The notes beneath the pieces are model-generated. The model saw only the letters and a list, made by a program, of their open reading frames with translations. It was not told where the DNA came from and made no database searches. DNA of 64,000 bases from Nocardioides pini (GTDB taxonomy: Bacteria > Actinomycetota > Actinomycetes > Propionibacteriales > Nocardioidaceae). The DNA is taken from assembly GCF_026712185.1 (NCBI RefSeq), contig NZ_JAPPUX010000007.1, positions 59,722-123,721 of the forward strand, written 5' to 3'. A program made the position numbers and the translations under genes. Shown piece by piece: positions 1 to 10,895 of the stretch; position 1 is the first letter of the stretch, and each line of letters begins with the position of its first letter.

Positions 1-1619
<1,619 letters not shown>

Positions 1620-1696
1620 GGCTCTCTCCTCGGGCGGGGCAGGTGCGGGGACTGGTGCTGCATCGGGTGCTGGTCGGGGGTGGGGACGAGGGAGGC

Positions 1697-1736
1697 GACC
1701 CCCTCGCCGAACCTACTCCGGCTCGGCGAGGGGGTC
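1697..1736 (-). terminator. Hairpin terminator after actP
   Basis: A perfect 14-bp stem (1697-1710 with 1723-1736) encloses a 12-base loop, 17 bases beyond the actP stop codon. No T-tract follows, as is common in high-GC actinobacteria. It separates the transporter transcript from acs. Confidence 0.75.
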
Positions 1737-1752
1737 ACCGGTGCTGCTGTGC

Positions 1753-3360
1753 TCAGTGCTGGACGGCCTGCTCGGCGCCGGCCCCGGTCAGGGCGCGGAC
1801 CTCGAGCTCGGTGTAGCGGTCCTCGGCCTCCGGCTCACGCTTGGAGATCGTGCCGAGGTAGCCGAGCAGGAAGCCCAGCGGGATCGAGACGATGCCCGGG
1901 TTGTTGAGCGGGAACACCGACCAGTCGGAGTCGGGGAACAGCGACGTCGGCAGGCCCGACACCACCGGCGAGAAGAACACCAGCCCGACGGCCGAGATGA
2001 GGCCGCCGTAGATGCTCCACACCGCGCCGCGGGTGTTGAAGCGCCGCCAGAACATGTTGAAGATGATCGCCGGCAGGTTGGCCGACGCCGCGACCGCGAA
2101 GGCCAGTGCCACCAGGAAGGCGATGTTGAGCCGCTGCGCCGGGATCGACAGCGCGATCGCGATCGCACCGATGACGAAGGCGGCGATGCGGGCGACCCGC
2201 ACCTCGTCCTTCTCGGTGATGGGCTGGTCCTTCTTGATGACGCCCTTGTAGAGGTCGTGCGCCACCGAGGAGGAGCTGGCCAGCGTCAGGCCGGCGACCA
2301 CGGCGAGGATGGTCGCGAAGGCCACGGCCGCGATGAGCGCCAGCAGGACCGCCCCACCCGTGGAGCCCTCGCCGCCACCGACGGCTTCGGCGAGGAGCGG
2401 CGACGCGAGGTTCTGGTTGCCCCCCTCGAGCGGGTCCACCTGGTCGCGGTCCAGCAGGGCCGCGGCACCGAAGCCGAGCACCAGCGTCATCAGGTAGAAG
2501 GCACCGATCAGGCCGATGGCCCAGAGGACCGACTTCCGCGCGTCCTTCGCGGTCGGCACCGTGTAGAAGCGGATCAGGATGTGCGGCAGGCCGGCGGTGC
2601 CGAGCACCAGGGCGAGGCCGAGGGACAGGAAGTCGATCTTCGACGTCAGGCTCGCGCCGTACTGGAGACCGGGCTGCAGGAACGCCTCGCCCTTCCCGGA
2701 GTTCTCCGCGGCGGCGCCGAGGAGGGAGGAGAGGTTGAAGTTGAACTCGACGAGCACCAGCACCACGATCAGCGCGGAGCCGATCATGAGCAGCACGGCC
2801 TTGACGATCTGCACGTAGGTGGTGCCCTTCATGCCGCCGACGACGACGTAGAAGATCATGAGGACGCCGACGCCGACGATGGTGAGGTTCTTCAGCGCCT
2901 CGCTGTCGACGCCGAGCAGGAGGGCGACCAGCGAGCCCGCGCCGACCATCTGGGCGAGCAGGTAGAAGATCGACACCACGACCGTCGAGACCGAGGCCGC
3001 GGTGCGCACCGGGCGCTGGCTCATCCGGAACGCGAGCTGGTCGGCCATGGTGTAGCGACCCGCGTTGCGCAGCATCTCCGCCACCAGCAGCAGGGCGACG
3101 AGCCACGCGACCAGGAAGCCGATGGAGTAGAGGAAGCCGTCGTAGCCGTAGAGCGCGATGGCGCCGGAGATGCCGAGGAACGACGCCGCCGACATGTAGT
3201 CGCCGCCGATGGCGAGGCCGTTCTGGAAGCCGGAGAACGACCGGCCGCCGGAGTAGAAGTCGGCGGCCGTCTTGGTCTGGCGGCTCGCCCAGAAGGTGAT
3301 GCCGATCGTCAGGGCGACGACCGACAGGAACAGGAAGGTGGTCAGGGCCTGGGTGTCCAT
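1753..3360 (-). CDS. actP: Cation/acetate symporter (SSS family)
   Basis: Sodium:solute symporter family protein of 535 residues, predicted to import acetate and related short monocarboxylates across the inner membrane with Na+. Many hydrophobic helices span the whole chain. The N-terminal SGGRSFSGFQNGLAIGGDY and the segment GGDYMSAASFLG are typical of ActP/YjcG. It begins with ATG overlapping the DUF485 stop (TGATG), so the two are translationally coupled, and acs lies directly downstream. This is the classical acetate-scavenging arrangement. The exact substrate range (acetate, propionate, pyruvate) cannot be read from sequence. Confidence 0.92.
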   Translation of the reverse strand: MDTQALTTFLFLSVVALTIGITFWASRQTKTAADFYSGGRSFSGFQNGLAIGGDYMSAASFLGISGAIALYGYDGFLYSIGFLVAWLVALLLVAEMLRNAGRYTMADQLAFRMSQRPVRTAASVSTVVVSIFYLLAQMVGAGSLVALLLGVDSEALKNLTIVGVGVLMIFYVVVGGMKGTTYVQIVKAVLLMIGSALIVVLVLVEFNFNLSSLLGAAAENSGKGEAFLQPGLQYGASLTSKIDFLSLGLALVLGTAGLPHILIRFYTVPTAKDARKSVLWAIGLIGAFYLMTLVLGFGAAALLDRDQVDPLEGGNQNLASPLLAEAVGGGEGSTGGAVLLALIAAVAFATILAVVAGLTLASSSSVAHDLYKGVIKKDQPITEKDEVRVARIAAFVIGAIAIALSIPAQRLNIAFLVALAFAVAASANLPAIIFNMFWRRFNTRGAVWSIYGGLISAVGLVFFSPVVSGLPTSLFPDSDWSVFPLNNPGIVSIPLGFLLGYLGTISKREPEAEDRYTELEVRALTGAGAEQAVQH

Positions 3361-3701
3361 CAGGCGTCGCCTCCCCTGCGGTACTCCTCGTCGAGCTGGC
3401 GGGCCAGCGGGTCGAGCTTGGCGGTGGAGAAGCGGGAGTACAGCCAGGCGAGGCCGAACGTCGTCGCGAACTGGAGGAGTCCGAAGATCAGCGCCACGTT
3501 GATGTGGCCCCAGACCTGCGTCGACATGAAGTCGCCCGCCCAGCTGGAGAGGATGACGTACAGCAGGTACCAGGCCAGGAACGCGACGGTCGCCGGGAAC
3601 ACGAAGCCGCGGTAGCGGCGTCGCAGCTCGGCGAACTCGGGTGTCGCGTGCAGCCGGTCGTAGATGGGTGCGTGGCGCGCGGCCTGCTCTTGCTCTGTCA
3701 C
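3360..3701 (-). CDS. DUF485 membrane protein, ActP partner
   Basis: Small protein of 113 residues with two hydrophobic segments (about 30-50 and 63-85) after a short acidic/charged N-terminus, and a charged C-terminal tail ending EEYRRGGDA. DUF485 (YjcH) proteins are nearly always encoded just before actP and are thought to assist the symporter, although their mechanism is not established. The GTG start at 3701 has GGAAGGA at good spacing. Longer in-frame upstream sequence lacks a ribosome binding site and has no family similarity. Confidence 0.88.
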   Translation of the reverse strand: MTEQEQAARHAPIYDRLHATPEFAELRRRYRGFVFPATVAFLAWYLLYVILSSWAGDFMSTQVWGHINVALIFGLLQFATTFGLAWLYSRFSTAKLDPLARQLDEEYRRGGDA

Positions 3702-3864
3702 GGATCGGGTCCTTCCGAGCGTGGGGCGGCCACCGGGTGTGACCGTCGTCACCGTGGCACCGGTCACGCGCCGCGCGGGAGGGGTGCGTGGCACCCCGTC
3801 GGTCGGAGGGCGTCGCCGGTCGCCCAGCGGTCGGTGTCGTACGACGAACGGTCGCCGCGTCGGC

Positions 3865-4788
3865 TCAGGCGCTGAGCTCGGCCCAGGTGACCTTGCCGGC
3901 TGCGGTGGAGTCGCAGCCGTTGCGGCGCGACAGCATCGCGACGATGGCCATGCCGCGGCCGTCGAGGTCGCCGGGAAGGGCGTGGTGCAGCTCGGGCCTG
4001 GCGTGGGACCCGTCCTCCACCGACACCCTGACGGCGTCCTCAGTGCGGACGAGCGACGCCCGGAACGGCGAGTCGCCGTGGGTGACGGCGTTCGTCGCGA
4101 GCTCGGAGGTGATGAGGACGGCGTCGCCGACGAGGTGGTCGAGGCCCCAGCCGGCGAGGGCGTCACGCACGAAGCCGCGCACGGACCCGACCGCGGCGGG
4201 GACGGGCAGGTGCACGCCCGACCGGACGACGTCGTCGTCCCCTCGGCCCCCGGCGGGCCCCGGGTGCGGTCCGGCCAGGCTGACGTGGTCGTGGAGGCCG
4301 CACATCCGCGCCACGTCTCCGAGCTCGGCGTCGCTGAGCACGGACGAGGGGTAGGCGCACAGCAACCGGACCGGGTGCTCGGCGATCGCGGCGTTCCACA
4401 GCGACTCCAGCTCGAGGGCGGCCGCGACCTCGCCCTGCTCCCACAGGATGGCGACCATCTCGCCGAACGCGCTCACCTCTTGCCCGTCGGCGGGTACCAG
4501 TGAGGCGACGAGCTCGGCGAAGAGGTCCGGGTCCGGGCGCCCGTCGACCAGGAGGCGCGCCATCGTCTCGTCGGCGTCGAGCGTGGTCAGGCGGCCGTCG
4601 CGGCGCGCGCGGTCGACGTCGACCGCCTGCGCCGCCAGGAGCGCGTCCACCGCGCGCCGGTGGGCCGGGCGGCTGACGGTGACGACGGGAACGCCTTCCT
4701 CCAGCGAGTCCGCGACGAAGGCGGCCACGCGGTCGACGAGCGAGGCGGCCTCGTCATAGGCCGCGACCTCGTGCACTCGGTCGGTCAT
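3865..4788 (-). CDS. MEDS sensor domain - anti-sigma-type ATPase
   Basis: A 307-residue two-domain regulator. Residues 1-165 resemble the MEDS (DcmR sensory) domain, including the LCAYPSSVLSD segment near 143-152. Residues 185-305 form an RsbW-like GHKL ATPase with N-box SELATNAVTHG (228-238) and a G-box DGRGM (276-280). Such ATPases phosphorylate STAS antagonists or bind sigma factors, so this is likely a switch in a partner-switching pathway. It has no adjacent sigma factor. Two more MEDS proteins lie at 14153 and 15027. The ATG at 4788 is preceded by GGAGAGG. The signal sensed is unknown. Confidence 0.85.
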   Translation of the reverse strand: MTDRVHEVAAYDEAASLVDRVAAFVADSLEEGVPVVTVSRPAHRRAVDALLAAQAVDVDRARRDGRLTTLDADETMARLLVDGRPDPDLFAELVASLVPADGQEVSAFGEMVAILWEQGEVAAALELESLWNAAIAEHPVRLLCAYPSSVLSDAELGDVARMCGLHDHVSLAGPHPGPAGGRGDDDVVRSGVHLPVPAAVGSVRGFVRDALAGWGLDHLVGDAVLITSELATNAVTHGDSPFRASLVRTEDAVRVSVEDGSHARPELHHALPGDLDGRGMAIVAMLSRRNGCDSTAAGKVTWAELSA

Positions 4789-4933
4789 CGAGCAGAACCC
4801 TCTCCACCACCGAGCCGAGCCCTCGGTCCCACGTCCGTCCCTGCTTCCCCCTCGGATTGTGCACCCTTCACCCTCCGGCGGGAAGGAAGGAACCATCAAG
4901 GCTTGGCGGGCATCGACCGCACGACGTGAGGCC

Positions 4934-4960
4934 GTGAGGAGAATGTGACGGCTCCGCCAC
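4934..4960 (+). promoter_or_regulatory. Weak GlnR-type box candidate upstream of narK
   Basis: Three 5-mers with exact 11-bp periodicity, GTGAG (4934), GTGAC (4945) and GCCAC (4956), each separated by six bases. The middle one fits the a-half of the actinobacterial GlnR box (gTnAC). The last one departs from the b-half (GaAAC) at two positions. Support is weak by itself and rests mainly on its location before nitrate genes. Confidence 0.28.
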
Positions 4961-5006
4961 CGGATCGGCAGGCCGCACGACACACCGGCAGCCGACCCTC
5001 GTCGGC

Positions 5007-6479
5007 ATGAGCACCCCCGCCACGGACAACCGCCGCACGCGTCGCTGGATCGAGGACTGGCGCCCGGAGGACGCCGACTTCTGGGAGGCAGGAGGGCGCG
5101 CGGTCGCGCGGCGCAACCTCGCCTGGTCGATCTTCGCCGAGCACGTCGGCTTCTCGGTCTGGCTGATCTGGAGCGTCTCGTCGGCCTTCCTGCTGGCCCA
5201 GGGCTTCGCCTTCAGCCCCCAGCAGCTGTTCCTGCTGGTCGCGCTGCCCAACCTCGTCGGCTCGCTGCTGCGGCTGCCGTACACGTTCGCGGTGCCGAGG
5301 TTCGGCGGGCGCAACTGGACAATCGCCAGCGGCGCGATGCTGCTGGTGCCGACGCTGCTGTTCGCGTACGCCGTCCAGCACCCGACGACGCCCTACTGGG
5401 CCTTCTGCCTGATCGCCGCCACCGCGGGGGTCGGCGGCGGCAACTTCGCCTCGTCGATGGCCAACATCAACTTCTTCTACTCCTCCGACAAGAAGGGCGC
5501 GGCGCTGGGGCTGAACGCCGCCGGCGGCAACCTCGGCGTCTCGCTCATCCAGCTGCTGCTGCCCGTCATGGTCGGCGGGGCGGGCATCTTCGGCCTCGTG
5601 CAGGCGTCCGGCAGCGGCATCCACCTCGAGCGGGCGGCGTACGCCTATGCGGGGCTCGCCCTGCTCGCGACGGCCGCCGCGTGGCTCTGGATGGACAACC
5701 TCGCCACCGTGACGTCCTCGCCGCGCGAGCAGATGCAGGTCGTCAGGCAGCGGCAGACGTGGCTGATGTCGCTGCTCTACATCGGGACGTTCGGCTCGTT
5801 CATCGGCTACTCCGCCGCGATGCCGCTGCTGATCCGGCTCAACTTCTGGGTGCCCGAGCCCGCCCCGCTCGGCACCGGCACCTACTTCGCGTTCTACGCG
5901 TTCCTCGGCGCCGGCGTCGGCTCGCTGACCCGCCCCTTCGGCGGGTGGATGGCCGACCGCTGGGGCGGCGCCCGGATCACGCTGGCGTCCTTCGTCGCGA
6001 TGGTCGTCTTCACCCTCGGCGTCCTGTGGACGGTCGGCCAGCTGACCCCCAACCCGGGCGCCGACCCCACCGTGGCGACCGCGAACACCGCGTGGTTCCC
6101 GCTGTTCCTCGGGTTCTTCCTCTGCATCTTCGCCGCGACCGGGATCGGCAACGGCTCGGTCTACAAGATGATCCCCGCGCTCTGGAAGGCGTCGGCGGAG
6201 CGCGCGACCACGCCGGGCACGCCGGAGCGGGAGGCCGCGCTGGTCTCGGCCACCCGGCAGTCGTCCTCCGCGCTCGGCGTGATCGGCGCGGTCGGCGCCC
6301 TCGGTGGGTTCCTCGTCCCGCTCGCCTTCGCCGCACCGTGGGTGGGCGACCCGCTGGCGGCGACGCGCGCCGCCTTCACGGTCTTCACCGCCTACTACCT
6401 CGGCTGCGCGGCGCTCACGTGGGCGCTCTACCTTCGCCGGCCGGTGCGCGCGCACGGGCTCGCGACCGCGGAGATCTGA
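5007..6479 (+). CDS. narK: Nitrate/nitrite transporter (MFS, NarK family)
   Basis: Major facilitator protein of 490 residues with about 12 hydrophobic segments. Both nitrate signatures are present: GGNFASSMANINFFY near residue 148, and GIGNGSVYKMIP near 380. It moves nitrate (and perhaps nitrite) across the cytoplasmic membrane. The stop codon overlaps the ATG of the nitrate reductase (TGATG), so the two form an operon. The soluble N-terminus WIEDWRPED is typical of the NarK2/NasA-type actinobacterial branch. Because the partner is an assimilatory-type reductase, import for assimilation is the likely role. Confidence 0.93.
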   Translation: MSTPATDNRRTRRWIEDWRPEDADFWEAGGRAVARRNLAWSIFAEHVGFSVWLIWSVSSAFLLAQGFAFSPQQLFLLVALPNLVGSLLRLPYTFAVPRFGGRNWTIASGAMLLVPTLLFAYAVQHPTTPYWAFCLIAATAGVGGGNFASSMANINFFYSSDKKGAALGLNAAGGNLGVSLIQLLLPVMVGGAGIFGLVQASGSGIHLERAAYAYAGLALLATAAAWLWMDNLATVTSSPREQMQVVRQRQTWLMSLLYIGTFGSFIGYSAAMPLLIRLNFWVPEPAPLGTGTYFAFYAFLGAGVGSLTRPFGGWMADRWGGARITLASFVAMVVFTLGVLWTVGQLTPNPGADPTVATANTAWFPLFLGFFLCIFAATGIGNGSVYKMIPALWKASAERATTPGTPEREAALVSATRQSSSALGVIGAVGALGGFLVPLAFAAPWVGDPLAATRAAFTVFTAYYLGCAALTWALYLRRPVRAHGLATAEI

Positions 6480-8560
6480 TGAGCGGGACCCGAACCGAGA
6501 CCCGGACCGAGACCCACTGCCCCTACTGCTCCCTGCAGTGCGGGATGCGACTGGCCGGACGTCGTGCGCCGGAGGTGTCGGCGTGGGAGGAGTTCCCGGT
6601 CAACCGCGGGGCGCTGTGCCGCAAGGGGTGGGCCGCGGCCGGGCTGTACGGCGGTCGTGAACGGCTCACCTCGCCCCTGGTCCGCGACCGCGGGACCGGC
6701 GAGTGGTCGGCCGTCTCGTGGGACGACGCGCTCGACCGGGTCGCCGCCGGGATCCGCGCCGCCCAGGCGGCAGGCGGGCCGGACGCGGTCGCCGTCTTCG
6801 GCGGCGGCGGGCTCACCAACGAGAAGGCGTACGCCCTCGGCAAGCTCGCGCGGGTCGCTCTCGGCACCTCGCAGATCGACTACAACGGCCGCTGGTGCAT
6901 GAGCTCGGCCGCCTCGGCCGCGATCCGCGCCTTCGGCCTCGACCGCGGGTTGCCGTTCCCGCTGGCCGACGTGGAGGAGACCGACGTGCTGGTGCTCGTC
7001 GGGTCCAACCTCGCCGAGACGATGCCCCCGGCCGCGCGCCACCTCGACCGGCTGCGCGAGCGCGGCGGCACGGTCGTCGTCGTCGACCCGCGGCGTACGC
7101 CGACCGCGGACCGCGCGGACCTGCACCTCCAGCCGGTGCCGGGCACCGACCTCGCCCTGGCGCTGGGGGTGCTCCACCTGCTCGTCGCCGCCGGCGCGGT
7201 CGACGCGTCGTACCTCGCCGAGCGCACCACGGGCTGGGAGGAGGTGCGCGACTCGGTCGCCTCCTGGTGGCCCGAGCGCGTCGAGCGGGTCACCGGTGTC
7301 GACGCGCACGAGGTGCGGGCGCTGGCGGCGCTGATGTCCGGCCGCAAGGTCATGGTGCTCACCGCCCGCGGCGCGGAGCAGCACTCGACCGGCTCGGACA
7401 CCGTGCTCGCCTGGATCAACGTCGCCCTCGCGCTGGGCATGGTGGGCCGGCCCGGCGCCGGCTACGGCTGCCTCACGGGCCAGGGCAACGGCCAGGGTGG
7501 TCGCGAGCACGGGCAGAAGGCCGACCAGCTGCCCGGCTACCGGCGCATCGACGACCCCGCCGCCCGCGCGCACGTCGCCGGCGTGTGGGGAGTCGACCCC
7601 GACACGCTGCCCGGGCCCGGCCGGTCGGCCTACGAGCTGCTCGACGCGCTCGGCACGCCCGACGGTCCGTCGGCGCTGCTGGTCATGGGCTCCAACATCG
7701 TCGTCAGCGCACCGCGGGCCACGCACGTGACCGCGCGGCTGGAGGCGCTGGACCTGCTGGTGGTGTGCGACGTCGTGATGTCGGAGACCGCCGCGCTCGC
7801 CGACGTCGTGCTCCCGGTGACGCAGTGGGCCGAGGAGACCGGCACGATGACGAACCTCGAGGGCCGGGTGGTCCTGCGGCAGCGCGCGATCACGCCCCCG
7901 GCGGGAGTCCGGTCCGACCTCGAGGTGGTCGCCGGACTCGCCGAGCGGCTCGGCTCGCAGGCGTCGTTCCCGACCGACCCCGAGGAGGTCTTCGCCGAGC
8001 TCGGCCGCGCGTCGGCGGGCGGCCCCGCCGACTACTCGTCCATCACCTACGACCGGATCCGCGACGAGCAGGGCGTCTTCTGGGGTGGCAAGCGGCTCTT
8101 CGCCGACTCCTTCGCGCACCCCGACGGCCGGGCGAGGATGCACGCCGTCGAGCACCGCGGGGCGGCCGAGCAGCCGTGCGCGGACTACCCGGTGCACCTC
8201 ACCACCGGACGCGTGCTGGCGCAGTACCAGTCCGGAGCCCAGACCCGGCGGGTCCGGTCGCTGCCCGACGACGGCCCCTTCGTCGAGCTGCACCCCTTCC
8301 TGGCGGCGCGGCTCGGGGTCGCGACGGGCGAGGCCGTGCGCATCGCCACCCGGCGCGGCGAGATGACCGCCCGGGCGTCGGTGGTGCCGACGATCCGGCC
8401 CGACACGGTCTTCGTGCCGTTCCACTGGGTGGGGGCCAACCGGCTGACCAACGACGCCCTCGACCCGGCGTCGCGGATGCCGGAGTTCAAGGTGTGCGCG
8501 GCGCGGCTCTCGCCGGTCGAGGAGGTCGCGCAGCGACCGTCACGAGACCCGGCCGCATGA
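6479..8560 (+). CDS. nasA: Assimilatory nitrate reductase, molybdopterin catalytic subunit
   Basis: Cytoplasmic Mo-bis-MGD oxidoreductase of 693 residues that reduces nitrate to nitrite. The N-terminal [4Fe-4S] site is C14-x2-C17-x3-C21-x25-C47. A C-terminal molybdopterin dinucleotide-binding region starts near TTGRVLAQYQSG. There is no signal peptide, and no fused C-terminal [2Fe-2S] domain as in some NasA proteins. The next gene supplies that domain together with FAD. Start and stop overlap both neighbours (TGATG upstream, ATGA downstream), indicating tight translational coupling of narK, nasA and the reductase subunit. Confidence 0.93.
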   Translation: MSGTRTETRTETHCPYCSLQCGMRLAGRRAPEVSAWEEFPVNRGALCRKGWAAAGLYGGRERLTSPLVRDRGTGEWSAVSWDDALDRVAAGIRAAQAAGGPDAVAVFGGGGLTNEKAYALGKLARVALGTSQIDYNGRWCMSSAASAAIRAFGLDRGLPFPLADVEETDVLVLVGSNLAETMPPAARHLDRLRERGGTVVVVDPRRTPTADRADLHLQPVPGTDLALALGVLHLLVAAGAVDASYLAERTTGWEEVRDSVASWWPERVERVTGVDAHEVRALAALMSGRKVMVLTARGAEQHSTGSDTVLAWINVALALGMVGRPGAGYGCLTGQGNGQGGREHGQKADQLPGYRRIDDPAARAHVAGVWGVDPDTLPGPGRSAYELLDALGTPDGPSALLVMGSNIVVSAPRATHVTARLEALDLLVVCDVVMSETAALADVVLPVTQWAEETGTMTNLEGRVVLRQRAITPPAGVRSDLEVVAGLAERLGSQASFPTDPEEVFAELGRASAGGPADYSSITYDRIRDEQGVFWGGKRLFADSFAHPDGRARMHAVEHRGAAEQPCADYPVHLTTGRVLAQYQSGAQTRRVRSLPDDGPFVELHPFLAARLGVATGEAVRIATRRGEMTARASVVPTIRPDTVFVPFHWVGANRLTNDALDPASRMPEFKVCAARLSPVEEVAQRPSRDPAA

Positions 8561-9963
8561 CCGAGGCGCCCGAGCGGGTCGTGGTCGTCGGCGGCGGGAT
8601 GGCCGCCGTCCGCCTGTGCGAGCACCTCGCCGCGGACGACCGGTTCGCCGTCACGGTGCTCGCCGACGAGGCGGTGCCGCCGTACAACCGCATCCTGCTG
8701 TCGGCCGTGCTCGAGGGGACCCACCCGACCGACGCGCTGACGCTGCGGTCCGCGGGGTGGTACGCCCGGCACGGCATCGACCTGCGGCTCGGAGCCCGCG
8801 TGCTCGAGATCGACCGGGACGCCCGCGAGGTCGTGCTGGTCGACGGGGAGCGAGTGGCCTTCGACCGGCTCGTCCTGGCCTGCGGGTCGATCCCCACCCT
8901 GCCGCCGATCCGCGGGCTCGTGCGCCGCGACGGCACCCTCGACCCGCGCGTCCACCCCTTCCGGAGCCTCGGCGACTGCCGTCGGCTGGACGCGGCCGCC
9001 TCGGGGAGCCCCGTGACGAGCCGAGCCGTCGTCGTCGGCGGCGGGCTGCTCGGCCTCCAGGTCGCCCGGGCGCTGGCGGTGCGGGGGCTGCCCACCGAGG
9101 TGGTCGAGGGCGCCGACCACCTGCTCGCCCGCCAGGTCGGCCCCGCCGCGGGAGGCGTCCTCGCCCGCGACCTGCGGCGGCTCGGGACCGAGGTCTACAC
9201 CGGTGCCCGTGCGGTCCGGCTGACCCCCGACGGGCTGCAGCTCGACAACGGCTACGTCCTGCCCAGCGACCTCGTCGTCCTCACCGCCGGCGGCCGCCCG
9301 TCCACCGCGCTCGCGCGGAGGGCGGGGCTGATGGTCCGCCGCGGGGTCGTGGTCGACCACACCCTCACCAGCGTCACCGACGACCGGGTGCACGCCATCG
9401 GCGACTGCGCCGAGCACCGTCGCCGAACGACCGGCTTCGTCCCTCCGGCGTGGGAGCAGGCCGGGGTGCTGGCCCGGGCGCTGCGCGGCGAGGAGGCGTC
9501 GTACGACGGCAGCCGCAGCGTCGCGCGCCTGCGCGCCACCGGCCTCGACGTCGCCGTGCTCGGCGATCCCGAGCGCGCGGAGGGTGAGGTCGTGGAGGTG
9601 ACCAACCCCATCAGCGGCTCGCACCGCCGGCTCGTCGTGCGCGGGGGGCGGATCGTCGCCGCGGCGCTCGTCGGTGACCTGTCGCGCGTCGGGCTCATCA
9701 CCCAGCTCTACGACCGCGGCACCCTGCTCGGCCCCGACGAGCCCGGCCGGCTGCTGCTGCCCGAGTCGGGGGCCGGCCCGGCGCCGCTGCCCGACGAGGC
9801 AGAGGTGTGTGCATGCGCCGGCGTGACCGCGGGTCAGGTGCGGTCGTGCGCGTCGGTGGGGGAGTGCGTCGACCGGACGCGGGCCACGACCGGTTGCGGG
9901 GGCTGCGCGGACGTCGTACGCCGCCTCGTCGAGGACAGCCCCACGCCGGTCGCGGTCGGCTGA
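8557..9963 (+). CDS. FAD-dependent NAD(P)H oxidoreductase with BFD [2Fe-2S] domain (nitrate reductase electron-transfer subunit)
   Basis: A 468-residue flavoprotein. The FAD motif VGGGMAAV is at the N-terminus, a second dinucleotide-binding VGGGLLGLQ lies near 162, and an AIGDCAEH block lies near 283. The C-terminus has a bacterioferritin-associated-ferredoxin type cluster site, C418-x-C420 with C447-x2-C450. The layout equals the N-terminal half of NirB-type enzymes. It is translationally coupled to nasA by a 4-base overlap, so it most likely passes electrons from NAD(P)H to the molybdenum subunit (NasB/NasC role; naming differs among species, so no symbol is given). Confidence 0.88.
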   Translation: MTEAPERVVVVGGGMAAVRLCEHLAADDRFAVTVLADEAVPPYNRILLSAVLEGTHPTDALTLRSAGWYARHGIDLRLGARVLEIDRDAREVVLVDGERVAFDRLVLACGSIPTLPPIRGLVRRDGTLDPRVHPFRSLGDCRRLDAAASGSPVTSRAVVVGGGLLGLQVARALAVRGLPTEVVEGADHLLARQVGPAAGGVLARDLRRLGTEVYTGARAVRLTPDGLQLDNGYVLPSDLVVLTAGGRPSTALARRAGLMVRRGVVVDHTLTSVTDDRVHAIGDCAEHRRRTTGFVPPAWEQAGVLARALRGEEASYDGSRSVARLRATGLDVAVLGDPERAEGEVVEVTNPISGSHRRLVVRGGRIVAAALVGDLSRVGLITQLYDRGTLLGPDEPGRLLLPESGAGPAPLPDEAEVCACAGVTAGQVRSCASVGECVDRTRATTGCGGCADVVRRLVEDSPTPVAVG

Positions 9964-10015
9964 CAACTTCTCCGGGCGACCCGGCGTCCCACGGGGGTAC
10001 CGGAGGAGGGTGGCG

Positions 10016-10453
10016 GTGGGCAGACGGGTCCTGGCGGGTGCGGTCGCGCTCCTCGTCGGCTTCCTCGGCGGCATGCAGCTGCACCACGTCATGGCGTCGC
10101 CCGACCAGCCGCAGCCGATGGTCCGCGCCATCGACCCGAGCGCCCACCGCGAGGAGGAGGTGGTCGTCGAGGACTGCCCCCGGCTCGCGACGGCACCGCC
10201 CTACCCGGTCAACGAGAACGGCATGTCCTACGGCTCGGGTGCCGGCATCGACGAGGACGACCCGGGGCCGGACCTGGTCGCCGCCGCCGGCACCGACGGC
10301 AGGTGCGGCTTCGTCCGGGCCTCCGACCGGCACCGGGACGAGGAGCCGCCGCCCGACTCGGAGGGCCGGGACATCCCGCTCTACGCGCAGGACGGCGTCA
10401 CCGTCATCGGCAGCTTCCACATCGGTCCCGCATCGAACCGGGCAGGGTCTTGA
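10016..10453 (+). CDS. Hypothetical membrane-anchored or exported protein
   Basis: A 145-residue protein with a short basic N-terminus (VGRR) followed by a hydrophobic segment (about 5-18) that could be a signal anchor, then a Pro/Asp/Glu-rich extracytoplasmic part. Two cysteines, in EDCPRL and RCGF, could form a disulfide. I chose the GTG at 10016 because GGAGGA lies 8 bases upstream; the in-frame GTG at 10010 is too close to it. I recognise no family. It follows the nitrate operon by 52 bases but need not belong to it. Confidence 0.6.
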   Translation: MGRRVLAGAVALLVGFLGGMQLHHVMASPDQPQPMVRAIDPSAHREEEVVVEDCPRLATAPPYPVNENGMSYGSGAGIDEDDPGPDLVAAAGTDGRCGFVRASDRHRDEEPPPDSEGRDIPLYAQDGVTVIGSFHIGPASNRAGS

Positions 10454-10487
10454 CCTCAGGTGCACCTGAGGCTCCACGATCGACTCC

Positions 10488-10895
10488 ATGACCGACGCCC
10501 AGATCGCCGTGCACGAGCTCCGGATCACCCTGACCGTCGACGACTTCGACGCTGCCGTCCGCCTCTACCGTGACGCGCTCGGCCTGCCCGAGGTGGCCGA
10601 CTGGAGCAGCGAGCAGGGCCGGGTGCTGCTGCTCGACGCCGGCCGCGCCACGCTCGAGCTCTTCGACGAGGCGCAGGCCGCGATGGTCGACGACCTCGAG
10701 GTGGGCCGGCGGGTGTCGGGGAAGGTGCGGTTCGCGCTGCAGGTGCCGGACGCCGACGCCGCCGCGACGACGCTGGTGGCCGCCGGCGCCACGGCGGTCG
10801 CGCCTGCCGCCGAGACCCCCTGGGGCGACCGCAACGCCCGCGTCGCCGCCCCCGACGGGATGCAGCTGACGCTGTTCACACCGGGGGAGTCCTGA
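10488..10895 (+). CDS. VOC (glyoxalase/bleomycin-resistance) family protein
   Basis: A 135-residue single VOC module with beta-alpha-beta-beta-beta repeats. The N-terminus reads LTVDDFDAAVRLYRDALGL, typical of the fold, and the end PDGMQLTLF carries the usual terminal strand. Possible metal ligands include H9 (VHELR), E66 and the C-terminal region. Substrate unknown. The 3' end overlaps the convergent GNAT gene by 20 bases. Confidence 0.8.
   Translation: MTDAQIAVHELRITLTVDDFDAAVRLYRDALGLPEVADWSSEQGRVLLLDAGRATLELFDEAQAAMVDDLEVGRRVSGKVRFALQVPDADAAATTLVAAGATAVAPAAETPWGDRNARVAAPDGMQLTLFTPGES

Noticed and set aside
6703..8556. Continuation of the frame of the 8557 flavoprotein upstream through nasA
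   Set aside because: The Arg-rich translation is a shadow of nasA; the flavoprotein begins at the ATG that overlaps the nasA stop.
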